Shown one piece after another: positions 24,801 to 32,725 of a stretch of 33,038 bases of DNA. The notes beneath the pieces were generated by a model. That model searched no databases. It saw only the letters and a program-made list of their open reading frames with translations, and had not been told where the DNA came from. Source of the stretch: Spirochaetia bacterium (lineage in GTDB: Bacteria > Spirochaetota > Spirochaetia > CADAEX01); assembly GCA_017535435.1 (NCBI GenBank), contig JAFXTY010000045.1:1-33038 (forward strand), given 5' to 3'. The stretch's first letter is position 1, and the number at the start of each line of letters is the position of its first letter. Position numbers and translations under genes: made by a program.

Positions 24801-25198
24801 CAGAAAAGATTTTCCCTGCAGATATTAACGAGCTTGCTCCAGTTACGGTATTTCTGGAGGAGGAGCTTGATAAGGCAGAGGCAAACCCAAAGCTTATGGT
24901 GACCTTTGCAGTTGCCCTTGAGGAGCTGTTTGTCAATGTGGCCCATTACGCATATCCCGATTCCAAGGGGACGGTCAAGATTGGTATTGACACCTCCGGC
25001 GACAGTATTGTGGTGCAGCTTACCGATTCAGGTGTTCCATTCAATCCGGTGGCAATGCCTGACCCGGATATCACTGAGTCTGCAGAAGAGCGCAAGATAG
25101 GCGGACTTGGTATCTACATGGTCAAGAAGAGCATGGACAGCATGACCTATGAATACAAGGATAATCAGAATATCCTGACTATTTCGAAGAGGAAATAA
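24797..25198 (+). CDS. RsbW-like anti-sigma-type ATP-binding protein (second copy)
   Basis: 133-residue GHKL ATPase: N-box EELFVN (42-47), G1 box TDSGVPFNP, and lid RKIGGLGIYMVKK. ATG 24797 is chosen because TTGGAGG lies just upstream and it overlaps the previous stop codon. It is quite different from the RsbW-like protein at 3364-3777. Expected to phosphorylate a STAS protein; two STAS domains are encoded three and four genes downstream. The partner that it controls is not in the window. Confidence 0.85.
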   Translation: MTEKIFPADINELAPVTVFLEEELDKAEANPKLMVTFAVALEELFVNVAHYAYPDSKGTVKIGIDTSGDSIVVQLTDSGVPFNPVAMPDPDITESAEERKIGGLGIYMVKKSMDSMTYEYKDNQNILTISKRK

Positions 25199-25204
25199 GA
25201 CGTT

Positions 25205-25762
25205 ATGGACATGCTGACAAAGGCTATCTTTTTTGCAACCAAGGCTCATGAGGGACAGATGCGCAAGATGACCAATACTCCCTACATCCTTCATCCTATC
25301 GAGGTAGCCTCTATCATTTCCACCATAACCGACGACCAGGATATAATGGCGGCCGGTGTGCTCCACGATGTTATCGAGGACTGCCATATCGATCCTGCCA
25401 CAATAAAGGAGCTTTTCGGACCCCGGGTTTCTGCCCTGGTGCAGAGCGATTCCGAGGACCGTCTGGATCCCAGGCCTGCTTCCGAGACCTGGATGGAGAG
25501 GAAGACCGATTCCTTGCTGATGCTCAAGCATACCAAGGACTTGGGAGTGAAGATAATGTGGATGGGGGATAAGCTTTCCAATATGCGGTCCCTGTACCGT
25601 GCCCATAAAAAGCTGGGGAAAGATATGTGGCAGGGGCTGAACCAGAAGGATCCAGCCAAGCAGGAGTGGTATTACAGGACAATAGCAGAATATATTTCCG
25701 AGCTTAAGGATACAGTGGCCTACCGGGAGTATATGATTCTGCTGGAGGAAGTTTTCAGTTGA
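25205..25762 (+). CDS. HD-domain protein of the (p)ppGpp-hydrolase type
   Basis: 185 residues. Metal-site pattern of the RelA/SpoT hydrolase and Mesh1 family: H30 in YILHPIEVA, H54-D55 in GVLHDVIED (with E58/D59), and D122 in MGDKLSNMRS. No synthetase, TGS or ACT domain, so a small alarmone hydrolase is the likely role, though other nucleotides are possible. It starts 6 bases after the anti-sigma-type gene, linking alarmone turnover with partner switching. Confidence 0.82.
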   Translation: MDMLTKAIFFATKAHEGQMRKMTNTPYILHPIEVASIISTITDDQDIMAAGVLHDVIEDCHIDPATIKELFGPRVSALVQSDSEDRLDPRPASETWMERKTDSLLMLKHTKDLGVKIMWMGDKLSNMRSLYRAHKKLGKDMWQGLNQKDPAKQEWYYRTIAEYISELKDTVAYREYMILLEEVFS

Positions 25763-25772
25763 CGAGGTTTAT

Positions 25773-26954
25773 ATGAGTTTGATTACAACAGATGTGAAAG
25801 ACAACATTTTTTATATTCAGCTGCACGGCAGGATAGATTCTGCCAATGCTGCCCCGGTGGAAGAGGAAATACTGGAAGCGGTAAGCAGCTGTACATGCCC
25901 GGCAGTTGTGATCGACGCAGATGACCTGGCTTATATTTCCAGTGCCGGTCTTCGGGTCGTCCTGCGGCTCCGCAAGAACCGCCCCGAGCTCAAGATCATA
26001 AATGCTTCCTCTGCTGTATACGAGATTTTCGAGATGACAGGCTTCACCGAGATGATTCCGGTGGAGAAAGGTTATCGCAAGCTTTCCATAGAGGGATGCG
26101 AGGTGATAGGGCAGGGGGCCAACGGAAAGGTCTACCGCCTGGATAAAGACACTATCGTAAAAGTCTATTATAATGCCGATGCCCTGCCCGAAATACAAAG
26201 GGAGCGGGAGCTGGCAAGACGGGCCTTCATCCTGGGCATTCCTACTGCCATCCCATATGACGTTGCCAAGGTTGGGGACAGCTACGGATCTGTGTTCGAG
26301 CTTCTGAATGCAAAGTCATTCTCCAAGCTGATCGCTTCAGAGCCTGAGAATCTGGATAAATATGTTGAGCTGTATGTAGACCTGCTTAAGAAAATCCACT
26401 CCACCGAGGTTAAGCCCGAAGATATGCCGGACCAGCGTGCTGTAGTGATAGACTGGGTCAACTTCCTCAAGGATTATCTGGAGCCTGGCAAATGGGAGAA
26501 ACTCCACAGCATGGTGGAGGCTGTTCCTGTGAATCACCATATGATCCACGGCGACTACCACACAAAGAACGTGATGATGCAGAACGGCGAGGTGCTGCTG
26601 ATCGACATGGACACATTGTCACAGGGCGACCCGGTATTTGAGTTTGCCTCAATCTACAATGCCTTTGTGGGGTTCTACGACTTTGATCATGATGCGGCCC
26701 TTGACTTCCAGGGGTTTGATTATGATACAACTATTTCAATCTGGAGGAAGATGCTGCCGCTTTACTTCGGCACCACAGATCCAGATGTGCTGAAGGCGGT
26801 GGAAAACAAATCTGCCATCCTGGGCTATGCCCGCCTTATGCGGCGTCTTATCCGGAGAAACGGATTCGACACCGAAGAGGGGAGAAAATTAATTGCACAT
26901 TATAAGAATCAGATAGAGACACGTCTTGATTCTGTTGATAAACTTCAATTTTAA
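25773..26954 (+). CDS. STAS domain fused to an aminoglycoside-phosphotransferase-like kinase
   Basis: 393 residues. STAS domain (about 1-97) with the phospho-site segment ADDLAYISSAGLRV (S56 or S57). Kinase domain (about 105-390): glycine-rich loop GQGANGKVYR (113-122), Lys130, catalytic HGDYHTKN (259-266, D261 and N266) and LIDMD (276-280, metal Asp). The kinase part resembles the TIGR02172 group. It may phosphorylate a small molecule or a protein, with the STAS part as switch. GAGG ribosome-binding site; 10 bases after the HD gene. Not likely to be a true antibiotic-resistance gene. Confidence 0.82.
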   Translation: MSLITTDVKDNIFYIQLHGRIDSANAAPVEEEILEAVSSCTCPAVVIDADDLAYISSAGLRVVLRLRKNRPELKIINASSAVYEIFEMTGFTEMIPVEKGYRKLSIEGCEVIGQGANGKVYRLDKDTIVKVYYNADALPEIQRERELARRAFILGIPTAIPYDVAKVGDSYGSVFELLNAKSFSKLIASEPENLDKYVELYVDLLKKIHSTEVKPEDMPDQRAVVIDWVNFLKDYLEPGKWEKLHSMVEAVPVNHHMIHGDYHTKNVMMQNGEVLLIDMDTLSQGDPVFEFASIYNAFVGFYDFDHDAALDFQGFDYDTTISIWRKMLPLYFGTTDPDVLKAVENKSAILGYARLMRRLIRRNGFDTEEGRKLIAHYKNQIETRLDSVDKLQF

Positions 26955-26968
26955 GGGAGGAAGAAAAA

Positions 26969-27268
26969 ATGGAAATTAAAAAGAATAGAGAGGGTGCAAA
27001 GCTTACAGTGGCTCTGTCTGGAAGACTTGATACACTTACTGCTCCTCAGATGGAGGAGGTTGTGAAAGGTGATCTGGATGGTGTTACAGAACTCTCCATC
27101 GACCTGAAAGACCTTACCTATGTTTCCTCTGCAGGACTCCGGGTGCTTCTTATGGCTCAGAAGACCATGAATGGCAAGAAAGGAACTATGGAAATCTGCA
27201 ATGTATGCGAGGATATCAAGGAAGTCTTCTCAATCACAGGCTTTGCAGATATTTTTACAATAAAATAA
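26969..27268 (+). CDS. STAS-domain anti-sigma-factor antagonist
   Basis: 99-residue SpoIIAA/RsbV-like protein: LSGRLDTLTAPQMEE, then phospho-site segment DLKDLTYVSSAGLRVLL (about 46-62), and FSITGFADIFTIK at the end. Its sequence around the phospho-site is close to that of the fused STAS domain just upstream, suggesting duplication. Strong GGGAGGAAG ribosome-binding site. Last gene of the operon; likely substrate of the RsbW-like kinase at 24797. Confidence 0.9.
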   Translation: MEIKKNREGAKLTVALSGRLDTLTAPQMEEVVKGDLDGVTELSIDLKDLTYVSSAGLRVLLMAQKTMNGKKGTMEICNVCEDIKEVFSITGFADIFTIK

Positions 27269-27270
27269 TA

Positions 27271-27357
27271 CGGAAGCGGAGGGATTCGAACCCTCGAGCC
27301 CCAGAGGAGCTACCTGATTTCGAGTCAGGCCCGTTATGACCACTTCGATACGCTTCC
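27271..27357 (-). tRNA. tRNA-Ser (anticodon CGA)
   Basis: 87 bases forming a full cloverleaf with a long class II variable arm. Acceptor GGAAGCG pairs with CGCTTCC, discriminator G. Anticodon stem CCTGA/TCAGG encloses loop CTCGAAA, anticodon CGA at 27322-27320. T loop GGTTCGAATCC is normal. CCA is not encoded. It lies just after the STAS gene and just before guaA in the guaA-opposing gap. Confidence 0.95.
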
Positions 27358-27364
27358 TATAAAA

Positions 27365-28339
27365 TCACTCCCACTCGATGGTGGAGATTGGTTTCGGTGA
27401 AAGGTCATAGAGCACTCTGTTGACTCCCTTGACCTCGGACAGAATTCTGTCTGTTATACGGTGCAGCAGCGGATATGGAATCTCTTCTATAGTTGCAGCT
27501 GTTGCATCGGTGCTGTTCACGGCTCTTATGATCACCGGCCAGTCCCAGCTCCGTTTTCCGTCGATGATTCCGGTTGATTTGACATCTGGAACGATAGTAA
27601 AATACTGCCAAACTTTTCCCTCAAGACCGCCTTTTGCAAACTCTTCCCTAAGAATAGCATCTGATTCCCGGACTGCCTCAAGCCTGTCCCTGGTTATGGC
27701 GCCTATGCACCGTACGCCGAGCCCTGGTCCTGGGAATGGCTGGCGGTAAACCATGGTGTCTGGCAGTCCCAGCGCCTTTCCAACAGCCCGCACCTCGTCC
27801 TTATAAAGCATCTTCACAGGCTCCACAAGCTCAAAGTCAAGCTCCTTCGGCAGGCCCCCTACATTGTGGTGAGCCTTGACACCCTTGGACTCGGTGATGT
27901 CCGGGTAAATAGTTCCCTGGGCCAGGAACTTGATGCCGTCCAGCTTTTTGGCTTCGTCGGCAAACACATCTATAAATTCTTTTCCTATTATCTTCCGCTT
28001 CTGCTCAGGGTCGGAAACGCCGGCAAGCTTGGTAAGGAACCGCTCGGTGGCATCTACATAAATAAGGTTTGCATCCATCTGGTGCTTGAACACCTGCACC
28101 ACCTGCTCAGGCTCGCCCTTGCGCAGAAGTCCGTGGTTCACATGCACGCAGTAAAGCTGCTTCCCGATTGCTTTTATCAAAAGGGCTGCCACAACAGAGC
28201 TGTCAACTCCGCCGGAAAGGGCTAAAAGCACCTTGCCGTCGCCCACCTGGGCCTTGATCTCTTTTATTGCTGTCTCAATGTATTTCTCTGCTGTCCAGTC
28301 TTTTCCCAGACCGCGCTGTTCAGTAGTTTCTCTTGCCAT
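27365..28339 (-). CDS. guaA: GMP synthase, ATP-pyrophosphatase subunit only
   Basis: 324 residues. P-loop-type SGGVDS (42-47) and the C-terminal dimerisation domain (YRQPFPGPGLGVRCIG to the terminal NRVLYDLSPKPISTIEWE) are complete, so it can adenylate XMP and transfer nitrogen. The roughly 190-residue N-terminal glutaminase domain of usual bacterial GuaA is missing. AGGAGA before the ATG shows that this start is genuine, and no glutaminase is encoded upstream. It must use free ammonia or a separately encoded glutaminase. Confidence 0.92.
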   Translation of the reverse strand: MARETTEQRGLGKDWTAEKYIETAIKEIKAQVGDGKVLLALSGGVDSSVVAALLIKAIGKQLYCVHVNHGLLRKGEPEQVVQVFKHQMDANLIYVDATERFLTKLAGVSDPEQKRKIIGKEFIDVFADEAKKLDGIKFLAQGTIYPDITESKGVKAHHNVGGLPKELDFELVEPVKMLYKDEVRAVGKALGLPDTMVYRQPFPGPGLGVRCIGAITRDRLEAVRESDAILREEFAKGGLEGKVWQYFTIVPDVKSTGIIDGKRSWDWPVIIRAVNSTDATAATIEEIPYPLLHRITDRILSEVKGVNRVLYDLSPKPISTIEWE

Positions 28340-28411
28340 GTGTTTCTCCTATGCCATTATTTTTACACATTTTTTATTTTTTTTAAACTGGTTTTTTTAT
28401 AAAAGCGGTGG

Positions 28412-28417
28412 TATAAT
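28412..28417 (+). promoter_or_regulatory. -10 box of the DtxR-like gene, likely leaderless
   Basis: Perfect TATAAT followed by six bases and the ATG at 28424. No Shine-Dalgarno between them; the -35 region is weak. Confidence 0.5.
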
Positions 28418-28423
28418 CTAAAT

Positions 28424-28795
28424 ATGCAAGAATCTGGTGAAATGTATCTGGAGACAATCCTTATCCTCAAAAACAAGCAGGATACAGTCAGGGCAATCGA
28501 CATTGCCGAGGATATGAAGTTCTCAAAGCCTTCTGTAAGCCGGGCTCTCTCCATCCTTAAGGAAGAGAATTATATTTCTGTTGATGAGAAGGGCTTTATC
28601 AAGCTGACCCGGAAGGGGAGCCTGATTGCCAAAAAGATATATGAGCGCCATGTGGTGCTTTCCGACATGCTTATTGCTTTGGGGGTGGATAAGAAAACAG
28701 CCCTGGATGATGCTTGCCGGATTGAGCATGTGATCAGCGACCAGTCCTTTGCCGCCATCAAAAAGCATATAGCGGAATACAGAAATAAAAAATAA
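28424..28795 (+). CDS. DtxR/MntR-family metal-dependent transcriptional regulator
   Basis: 123 residues. Starts ESGEMYLETILILKN, then a winged helix-turn-helix (about 20-65, with IDIAEDMKFSKPSVSRALSIL as HTH) and a short helical dimerisation part with metal-ligand candidates (DDACRIEHVISDQ). No C-terminal SH3-like domain, as in MntR. It probably senses Mn or Fe and controls uptake genes, none of which is adjacent. Divergent from guaA; its 3' end lies 4 bases from the convergent helicase gene. Confidence 0.85.
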   Translation: MQESGEMYLETILILKNKQDTVRAIDIAEDMKFSKPSVSRALSILKEENYISVDEKGFIKLTRKGSLIAKKIYERHVVLSDMLIALGVDKKTALDDACRIEHVISDQSFAAIKKHIAEYRNKK

Positions 28796-28799
28796 ATCC

Positions 28800-30764
28800 C
28801 TATTTCCACCTGGCCTTTAATTTCTCAAACTGAGCCATCATCCTCTTGTGCGCCTCTTCGGGGCTCTCCTGTTTCTTGTTCTCCTCTGTCTGTATAAGCT
28901 CTGCAGGAATTTCCTCCAGAAAACGGGACGGGAGGCATGTAACAGTGTCTCTTAAGTGGTGACGCATCTTGCAGCTGGTTATATACAGCTTGTCCATAGC
29001 CCGGGTGACAGCCACATAGAACAGCCGGCGCTCCTCCTCGATGTTGGCCGGGTTCTCCTCCAATGCCCGTGCATGGGGTATTACAGCATCCTCGCAGCCG
29101 GCCAGGAACACCACCTTGAACTCAAGCCCCTTGGCGGCGTGGATAGTCATAAGGCCCACCTTGCCTCCCTCGGCATCCTGGTCATCATCCCTGGTTATCA
29201 GAGTTATCTTATTCAGATATGAGTATATGCTTTCTTCCTCATCGTTCTCCTGTTCCCACCGGTCCAGCAGGCTTATGAAGGTGAGGATATTCTTATACTT
29301 CCATTTGGCCTCTTTCTCATTCTTCTGGTATTCCATCACCAGGTAGTTCCAGTAGTGCAGCTCCTCCACCAGCGCAGTCAGGGTGGCCGCAAGGTTTTTT
29401 CCGGAGAGGAATTTGCCCTTGTAGGCAGTTATCATGTTCACAAAATCTTCGTACTTATCCAGCTTCTGCATGGCGGCGAATACAGAGCACTTCTCTTTCT
29501 TGCCCAGCTCTGTCACCTGCTCAAGGGCTTTCTTCCCTATGCCCCGGCGGGGTGTGTTTATTATGCGCAGCAGGCTTATGTCGTCGTCCGGGTTTGTGAT
29601 TACCCTCAGGTATGCGATTATATCCTTTATCTCCTTGCGCTGGAAAAAGCTCTGCCCGCCGGAGACTGCGTAGGGTATTCCCGCCATCAGAAGGGCATCC
29701 TCGATAGCGGTGGTGAGACTGTTGGTCCTTACAAGTATGCCGAAGCTGTCGTAGGGGAGATCCTCCTGCATCCGCAGGAGAGAGATGGTGTCTGCTATGA
29801 ACTGGGCCTCTTTTATCTCGTTGTCAGGGTAGCTCAGCTCAATGGGATTCCCTTCTCCGGACTTGGACCACAGGTTCTTCTTCTTCCGTTTTGTGTTGTG
29901 GGCAATTATGCTGTTGGCAGCATCCAGGATGGTGCCGGTGGAGCGGTAGTTCTGCTCCAGCTTTATCTCTTTAACCTCGGGGAAGTCTTTCTCGAACTGC
30001 ACTATATTCTCGTAGTTGGCACCCCGCCAGGAATAGATGGACTGGTCATCATCCCCCACCACACAGATGTTCCTGCTCTCCTCTGCCAACAGATAGACAA
30101 GGTCGTACTGGATTCTTGATGTGTCCTGGAACTCATCCACCATGATGTAACGGTATCTTTTCCTGTACTTTCCAAGCACTTCAGGATGCTCCTTGAAAAG
30201 CTTTATGGGAAGCACAATCAGGTCGTCGAAATCAACTGCATTGTAGAGCTTCAGGAGCTCGTTGTATTCCTGATAGATAGGCCGGTATAGCCCTGTATCG
30301 GCGTCCCAGCGGGCTCTTCCGGTCTTGATGTCGGAAAAAAGATTCGCCAGGTCGTAGAGGTTCAGATCCGCAGGGTCTATCTTGAGGGATCTGGCAGTCT
30401 CCTTTATAAGGGCCATCTTGTCGGCCTGGTCGTATATGCTGAAGTTCTCTTTGAAGCCCAGGTGGCTTATGCTCTCCCGCAGCACCTTGACTCCGAAGGC
30501 ATGGAATGTGGATATGGTCAGCATAGGAAGCTTTCTTCCCACCAGCTCCTTCACCCGGTCGCCCATCTCCCGGGCCGCCTTGTTTGTGAAGGTGAGGGCC
30601 AGGATTGCAGACTGGGGTATGCCCTTGTCCAGCATGTTTGCGATCCGGTAGGTGATGGTTCTTGTCTTCCCGCTGCCGGCACCGGCTATTACCAGGAAAG
30701 CTCCTTCGGTCTCCCGGGCAGTCAGGCACTGCTGGGGATTAAGTTTATGCTCTAAGTCTATCAT
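28800..30764 (-). CDS. Rep/PcrA/UvrD-type DNA helicase
   Basis: 654-residue superfamily 1A 3'-5' helicase. Motifs: AGAGSGKTR (27-35), DEFQDTSRIQYDL, GDDDQSIYSWRGA, QNYRST, TIHAAKGLEFKVVFL and VAVTRAMDKLYIT. The length is closest to Rep, and the short charged C-terminus lacks a long UvrD tail, so Rep or PcrA cannot be separated by eye. It starts 4 bases after the exporter gene stop, with little Shine-Dalgarno. Third gene of the HAD-exporter-helicase run. Confidence 0.93.
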   Translation of the reverse strand: MIDLEHKLNPQQCLTARETEGAFLVIAGAGSGKTRTITYRIANMLDKGIPQSAILALTFTNKAAREMGDRVKELVGRKLPMLTISTFHAFGVKVLRESISHLGFKENFSIYDQADKMALIKETARSLKIDPADLNLYDLANLFSDIKTGRARWDADTGLYRPIYQEYNELLKLYNAVDFDDLIVLPIKLFKEHPEVLGKYRKRYRYIMVDEFQDTSRIQYDLVYLLAEESRNICVVGDDDQSIYSWRGANYENIVQFEKDFPEVKEIKLEQNYRSTGTILDAANSIIAHNTKRKKKNLWSKSGEGNPIELSYPDNEIKEAQFIADTISLLRMQEDLPYDSFGILVRTNSLTTAIEDALLMAGIPYAVSGGQSFFQRKEIKDIIAYLRVITNPDDDISLLRIINTPRRGIGKKALEQVTELGKKEKCSVFAAMQKLDKYEDFVNMITAYKGKFLSGKNLAATLTALVEELHYWNYLVMEYQKNEKEAKWKYKNILTFISLLDRWEQENDEEESIYSYLNKITLITRDDDQDAEGGKVGLMTIHAAKGLEFKVVFLAGCEDAVIPHARALEENPANIEEERRLFYVAVTRAMDKLYITSCKMRHHLRDTVTCLPSRFLEEIPAELIQTEENKKQESPEEAHKRMMAQFEKLKARWK

Positions 30765-30768
30765 GATG

Positions 30769-31248
30769 TCACACTTGTTTTGTAAAGAAAGAGAATGCCT
30801 CTATGCCGTAGTAGGCGATTACCGATACAATGATGCCGGCGATTGCCACACCTGCCAGGACGGCAGGGAGTATCTGCCGCTTCTTCATCCCCAGAACCCA
30901 TGCTCCCAATGTTCCGGTTATGGCGCCGGTGACCGGCAGGGGGATGGCCACAAAGACTGTGAGTCCCCAGGTGCCGTATTTATCTAGGTTCGGCCCCACC
31001 TTTCTTCTTGCCCTCTCTATGAATGAGTCGAAGAATCTTCTATATAAGCTGATATGGTAGAACAGCTTGTGGAGAGTATTCAGGAATATAAGCACCAGGA
31101 TGCTGGCCAGGAAGTTCATGGTTACGCAGAAAAGGTAGGCCCACACCACCGGCATTCCCTTGGCCAGGGCAAAGGGAATTGCCCCCCGGAGCTCGGAGAT
31201 GGGTGCTATGGACAAAAGAGCTGTTATAAGAAGATTGGAGAATGACAT
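30769..31248 (-). CDS. small multidrug-export-type membrane protein (PF06695-like)
   Basis: 159 residues, about four membrane segments. Recognised by PISELRGAIPFALAKGM at the start, the middle IPLPVTGAITGTLGAWVLGMKKR, and GVAIAGIIVSVIAYYG, typical of this family. Despite the family name, the function is not well established; a role in membrane homeostasis is possible. Starts 4 bases after the HAD gene stop. Confidence 0.82.
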   Translation of the reverse strand: MSFSNLLITALLSIAPISELRGAIPFALAKGMPVVWAYLFCVTMNFLASILVLIFLNTLHKLFYHISLYRRFFDSFIERARRKVGPNLDKYGTWGLTVFVAIPLPVTGAITGTLGAWVLGMKKRQILPAVLAGVAIAGIIVSVIAYYGIEAFSFFTKQV

Positions 31249-31252
31249 GCTT

Positions 31253-32059
31253 TCAGCTGTTCCTCTTCTTTAAGATGAGCTGCACCGCCTCATAGAAGCC
31301 TTCGCCCGATTCCTTCTGGGTTATGTACCGTGGCTTGTATGTTATTTTGTCCAGGAAGTTCTTTATGTTGGCCACTGCTATGGAATGGTGCAGCGCCTTG
31401 AACATAGGCTCGTCGTTGGGGCTGTCTCCTGCAAAGATGATCTCCTCCTGCAGGTCCTCCAGTGTCTTGCCTGTAAAATCGTTTATGAATGTGTTGAAGC
31501 AGGAGACCTTGTCGTAGTCGCCGTACCAGCAGTTCACATGGATGCTGGAAACCTTGGCTGTGGTCCCTTCCTCTGCCGCTATCTGGCAAATCCTGTCAAT
31601 CTGATCCTGAGGAAGCCTCTTCACATCCTCGCAGAAGTCTATGGCCAGGTCTGCAGTACGGAACTCCTGGTCCGATGCTATGCCGCAGCCAGGCACCTCC
31701 TTGAGCACCCGCTGCCTCAGATGCTGGAGCCGCTTTCTCGATTCTGCCCGCTTCTCGTCCGAGTCCACATAGCGGCGTATGAATTTGCGGTTTACCTCGT
31801 CGTAGGAATAGTAGAAGGCGCCGTTCTCCCCCACAACTCCGGCCACCGGCCACATCCGGGCTATCATGTCGCACCATCCGGCGGGGCGGCCTGTAACAGG
31901 GACAAACTTGATGCCGTTCGCCTTGAGTTCCCACATGGCGTCGAATGTGGTGGCCGGCAGTTTGCCATGGGTGGTTATAGTATCATCAATATCTGCAAAG
32001 AAAATAGAAAGGCGCTTGCAGAAAGAGCTGTCGATATTTGTAATGCTTGTGGGTTCCAT
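31253..32059 (-). CDS. HAD-superfamily (IIB) phosphatase
   Basis: 268 residues with HAD motifs: FADIDDTIT (21-29; nucleophile Asp23 and acid/base Asp25), motif II PVTGRP, a cap domain, and motif IV FAGDSPNDEPMF. It resembles sugar-phosphatases such as mannosyl-3-phosphoglycerate or sucrose-phosphate phosphatase and Cof proteins; the substrate is not clear. GGAG ribosome-binding site before ATG 32059. First gene of the operon leading to the helicase. Confidence 0.85.
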   Translation of the reverse strand: MEPTSITNIDSSFCKRLSIFFADIDDTITTHGKLPATTFDAMWELKANGIKFVPVTGRPAGWCDMIARMWPVAGVVGENGAFYYSYDEVNRKFIRRYVDSDEKRAESRKRLQHLRQRVLKEVPGCGIASDQEFRTADLAIDFCEDVKRLPQDQIDRICQIAAEEGTTAKVSSIHVNCWYGDYDKVSCFNTFINDFTGKTLEDLQEEIIFAGDSPNDEPMFKALHHSIAVANIKNFLDKITYKPRYITQKESGEGFYEAVQLILKKRNS

Positions 32060-32074
32060 ATAATCTCCAGATAT

Positions 32075-32104
32075 TTTATAGCATAAAAAAGGCAGACTTG
32101 TTAA
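32075..32104 (-). promoter_or_regulatory. promoter of the HAD-exporter-helicase operon, overlapping a terminator
   Basis: Minus strand TTAACA (32104-32099), 18 bases, TATAAA (32080-32075). The -35 lies in the loop and stem of the terminator of the upstream lipoprotein gene. Confidence 0.45.
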
Positions 32105-32111
32105 GTCTGCC
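32085..32111 (-). terminator. rho-independent terminator of the repeat lipoprotein gene
   Basis: Perfect 9-bp stem GGCAGACTT/AAGTCTGCC with a 3-base loop, followed on the minus strand by TTTTTT. Confidence 0.9.
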
Positions 32112-32140
32112 TATGAGCATTGATTATTTAGGATTACTGA

Positions 32141-32680
32141 TCACTCAATAAGACCTGACCAGAACTTAACTGCCTGCTTGAGAGCAGGGATAGAGTCGGA
32201 ATACATTCCTCTCTGATAGAGCTGCTCGCCCATAGCGAAGATCTGAACACCCTTTGTCCAAGGCTCTTTTGTCTTCTTGTCTTCTGGAACTTTCTCTCTC
32301 AGATCAAGTCCTGTGAAGTAGAGGCCCTTTGCATTGTATTCGTCGTTTGCAACTACAGGAGCTGTCTTCTCGTCAACAAGGCCAGACCAGAATTTCTTTG
32401 CCTGTCCAAGTGCTGGAAGGGACTCTGTGTACATTCCCTTCTGATAGAGCTGCTCGCCCATAGCGAAAATCTGAACGCCCTTTGTCCAAGGCTCTACATT
32501 CTTCTTATCCTCTGGAACCTTGCCCTCAAGGTCCTTACATGTATAGTAGAGACCTGTTGCTGCATTCTGGTCAACAGCTGCATTTCCACCTGCTGCGGCA
32601 GATTTGCCTGTTGTACCGCAGGAAACAAACAGTCCCACGATAAGGATGAGAGATACCAATAATGCTAAACTTCTTTTCAT
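32141..32680 (-). CDS. lipoprotein with two near-identical repeats
   Basis: 179 residues. Lipoprotein signal MKRSLALLVSLILIVGLFVSC, lipid-carrying Cys21. The mature part is two copies of a roughly 61-residue unit (43-104 and 119-179) spaced 76 residues apart, each with KVPEDKK, EPWTKGVQIFAMGEQLYQ and KFWSGL, resembling paired TPR-like helices. The codons are almost unchanged between copies over 55 bases, indicating a recent duplication or gene conversion. Strong AGGGGG ribosome-binding site. Has its own terminator. Function unknown. Confidence 0.8.
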   Translation of the reverse strand: MKRSLALLVSLILIVGLFVSCGTTGKSAAAGGNAAVDQNAATGLYYTCKDLEGKVPEDKKNVEPWTKGVQIFAMGEQLYQKGMYTESLPALGQAKKFWSGLVDEKTAPVVANDEYNAKGLYFTGLDLREKVPEDKKTKEPWTKGVQIFAMGEQLYQRGMYSDSIPALKQAVKFWSGLIE

Positions 32681-32725
32681 TTTTTCCCCCTAATGATTTG
32701 TGTAAAATGCATATTGTACATTTAC

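Noticed and set aside
25773-26954. Aminoglycoside resistance gene
   Set aside because: The kinase fold is shared, but fusion to a STAS domain within a signalling operon argues against antibiotic resistance.
29355-30119. 254-codon open frame opposite the helicase gene
   Set aside because: Shadow of a helicase with complete motifs.
31385-32086. 233-codon open frame opposite the HAD phosphatase gene
   Set aside because: Shadow; HAD motifs are clear on the minus strand.
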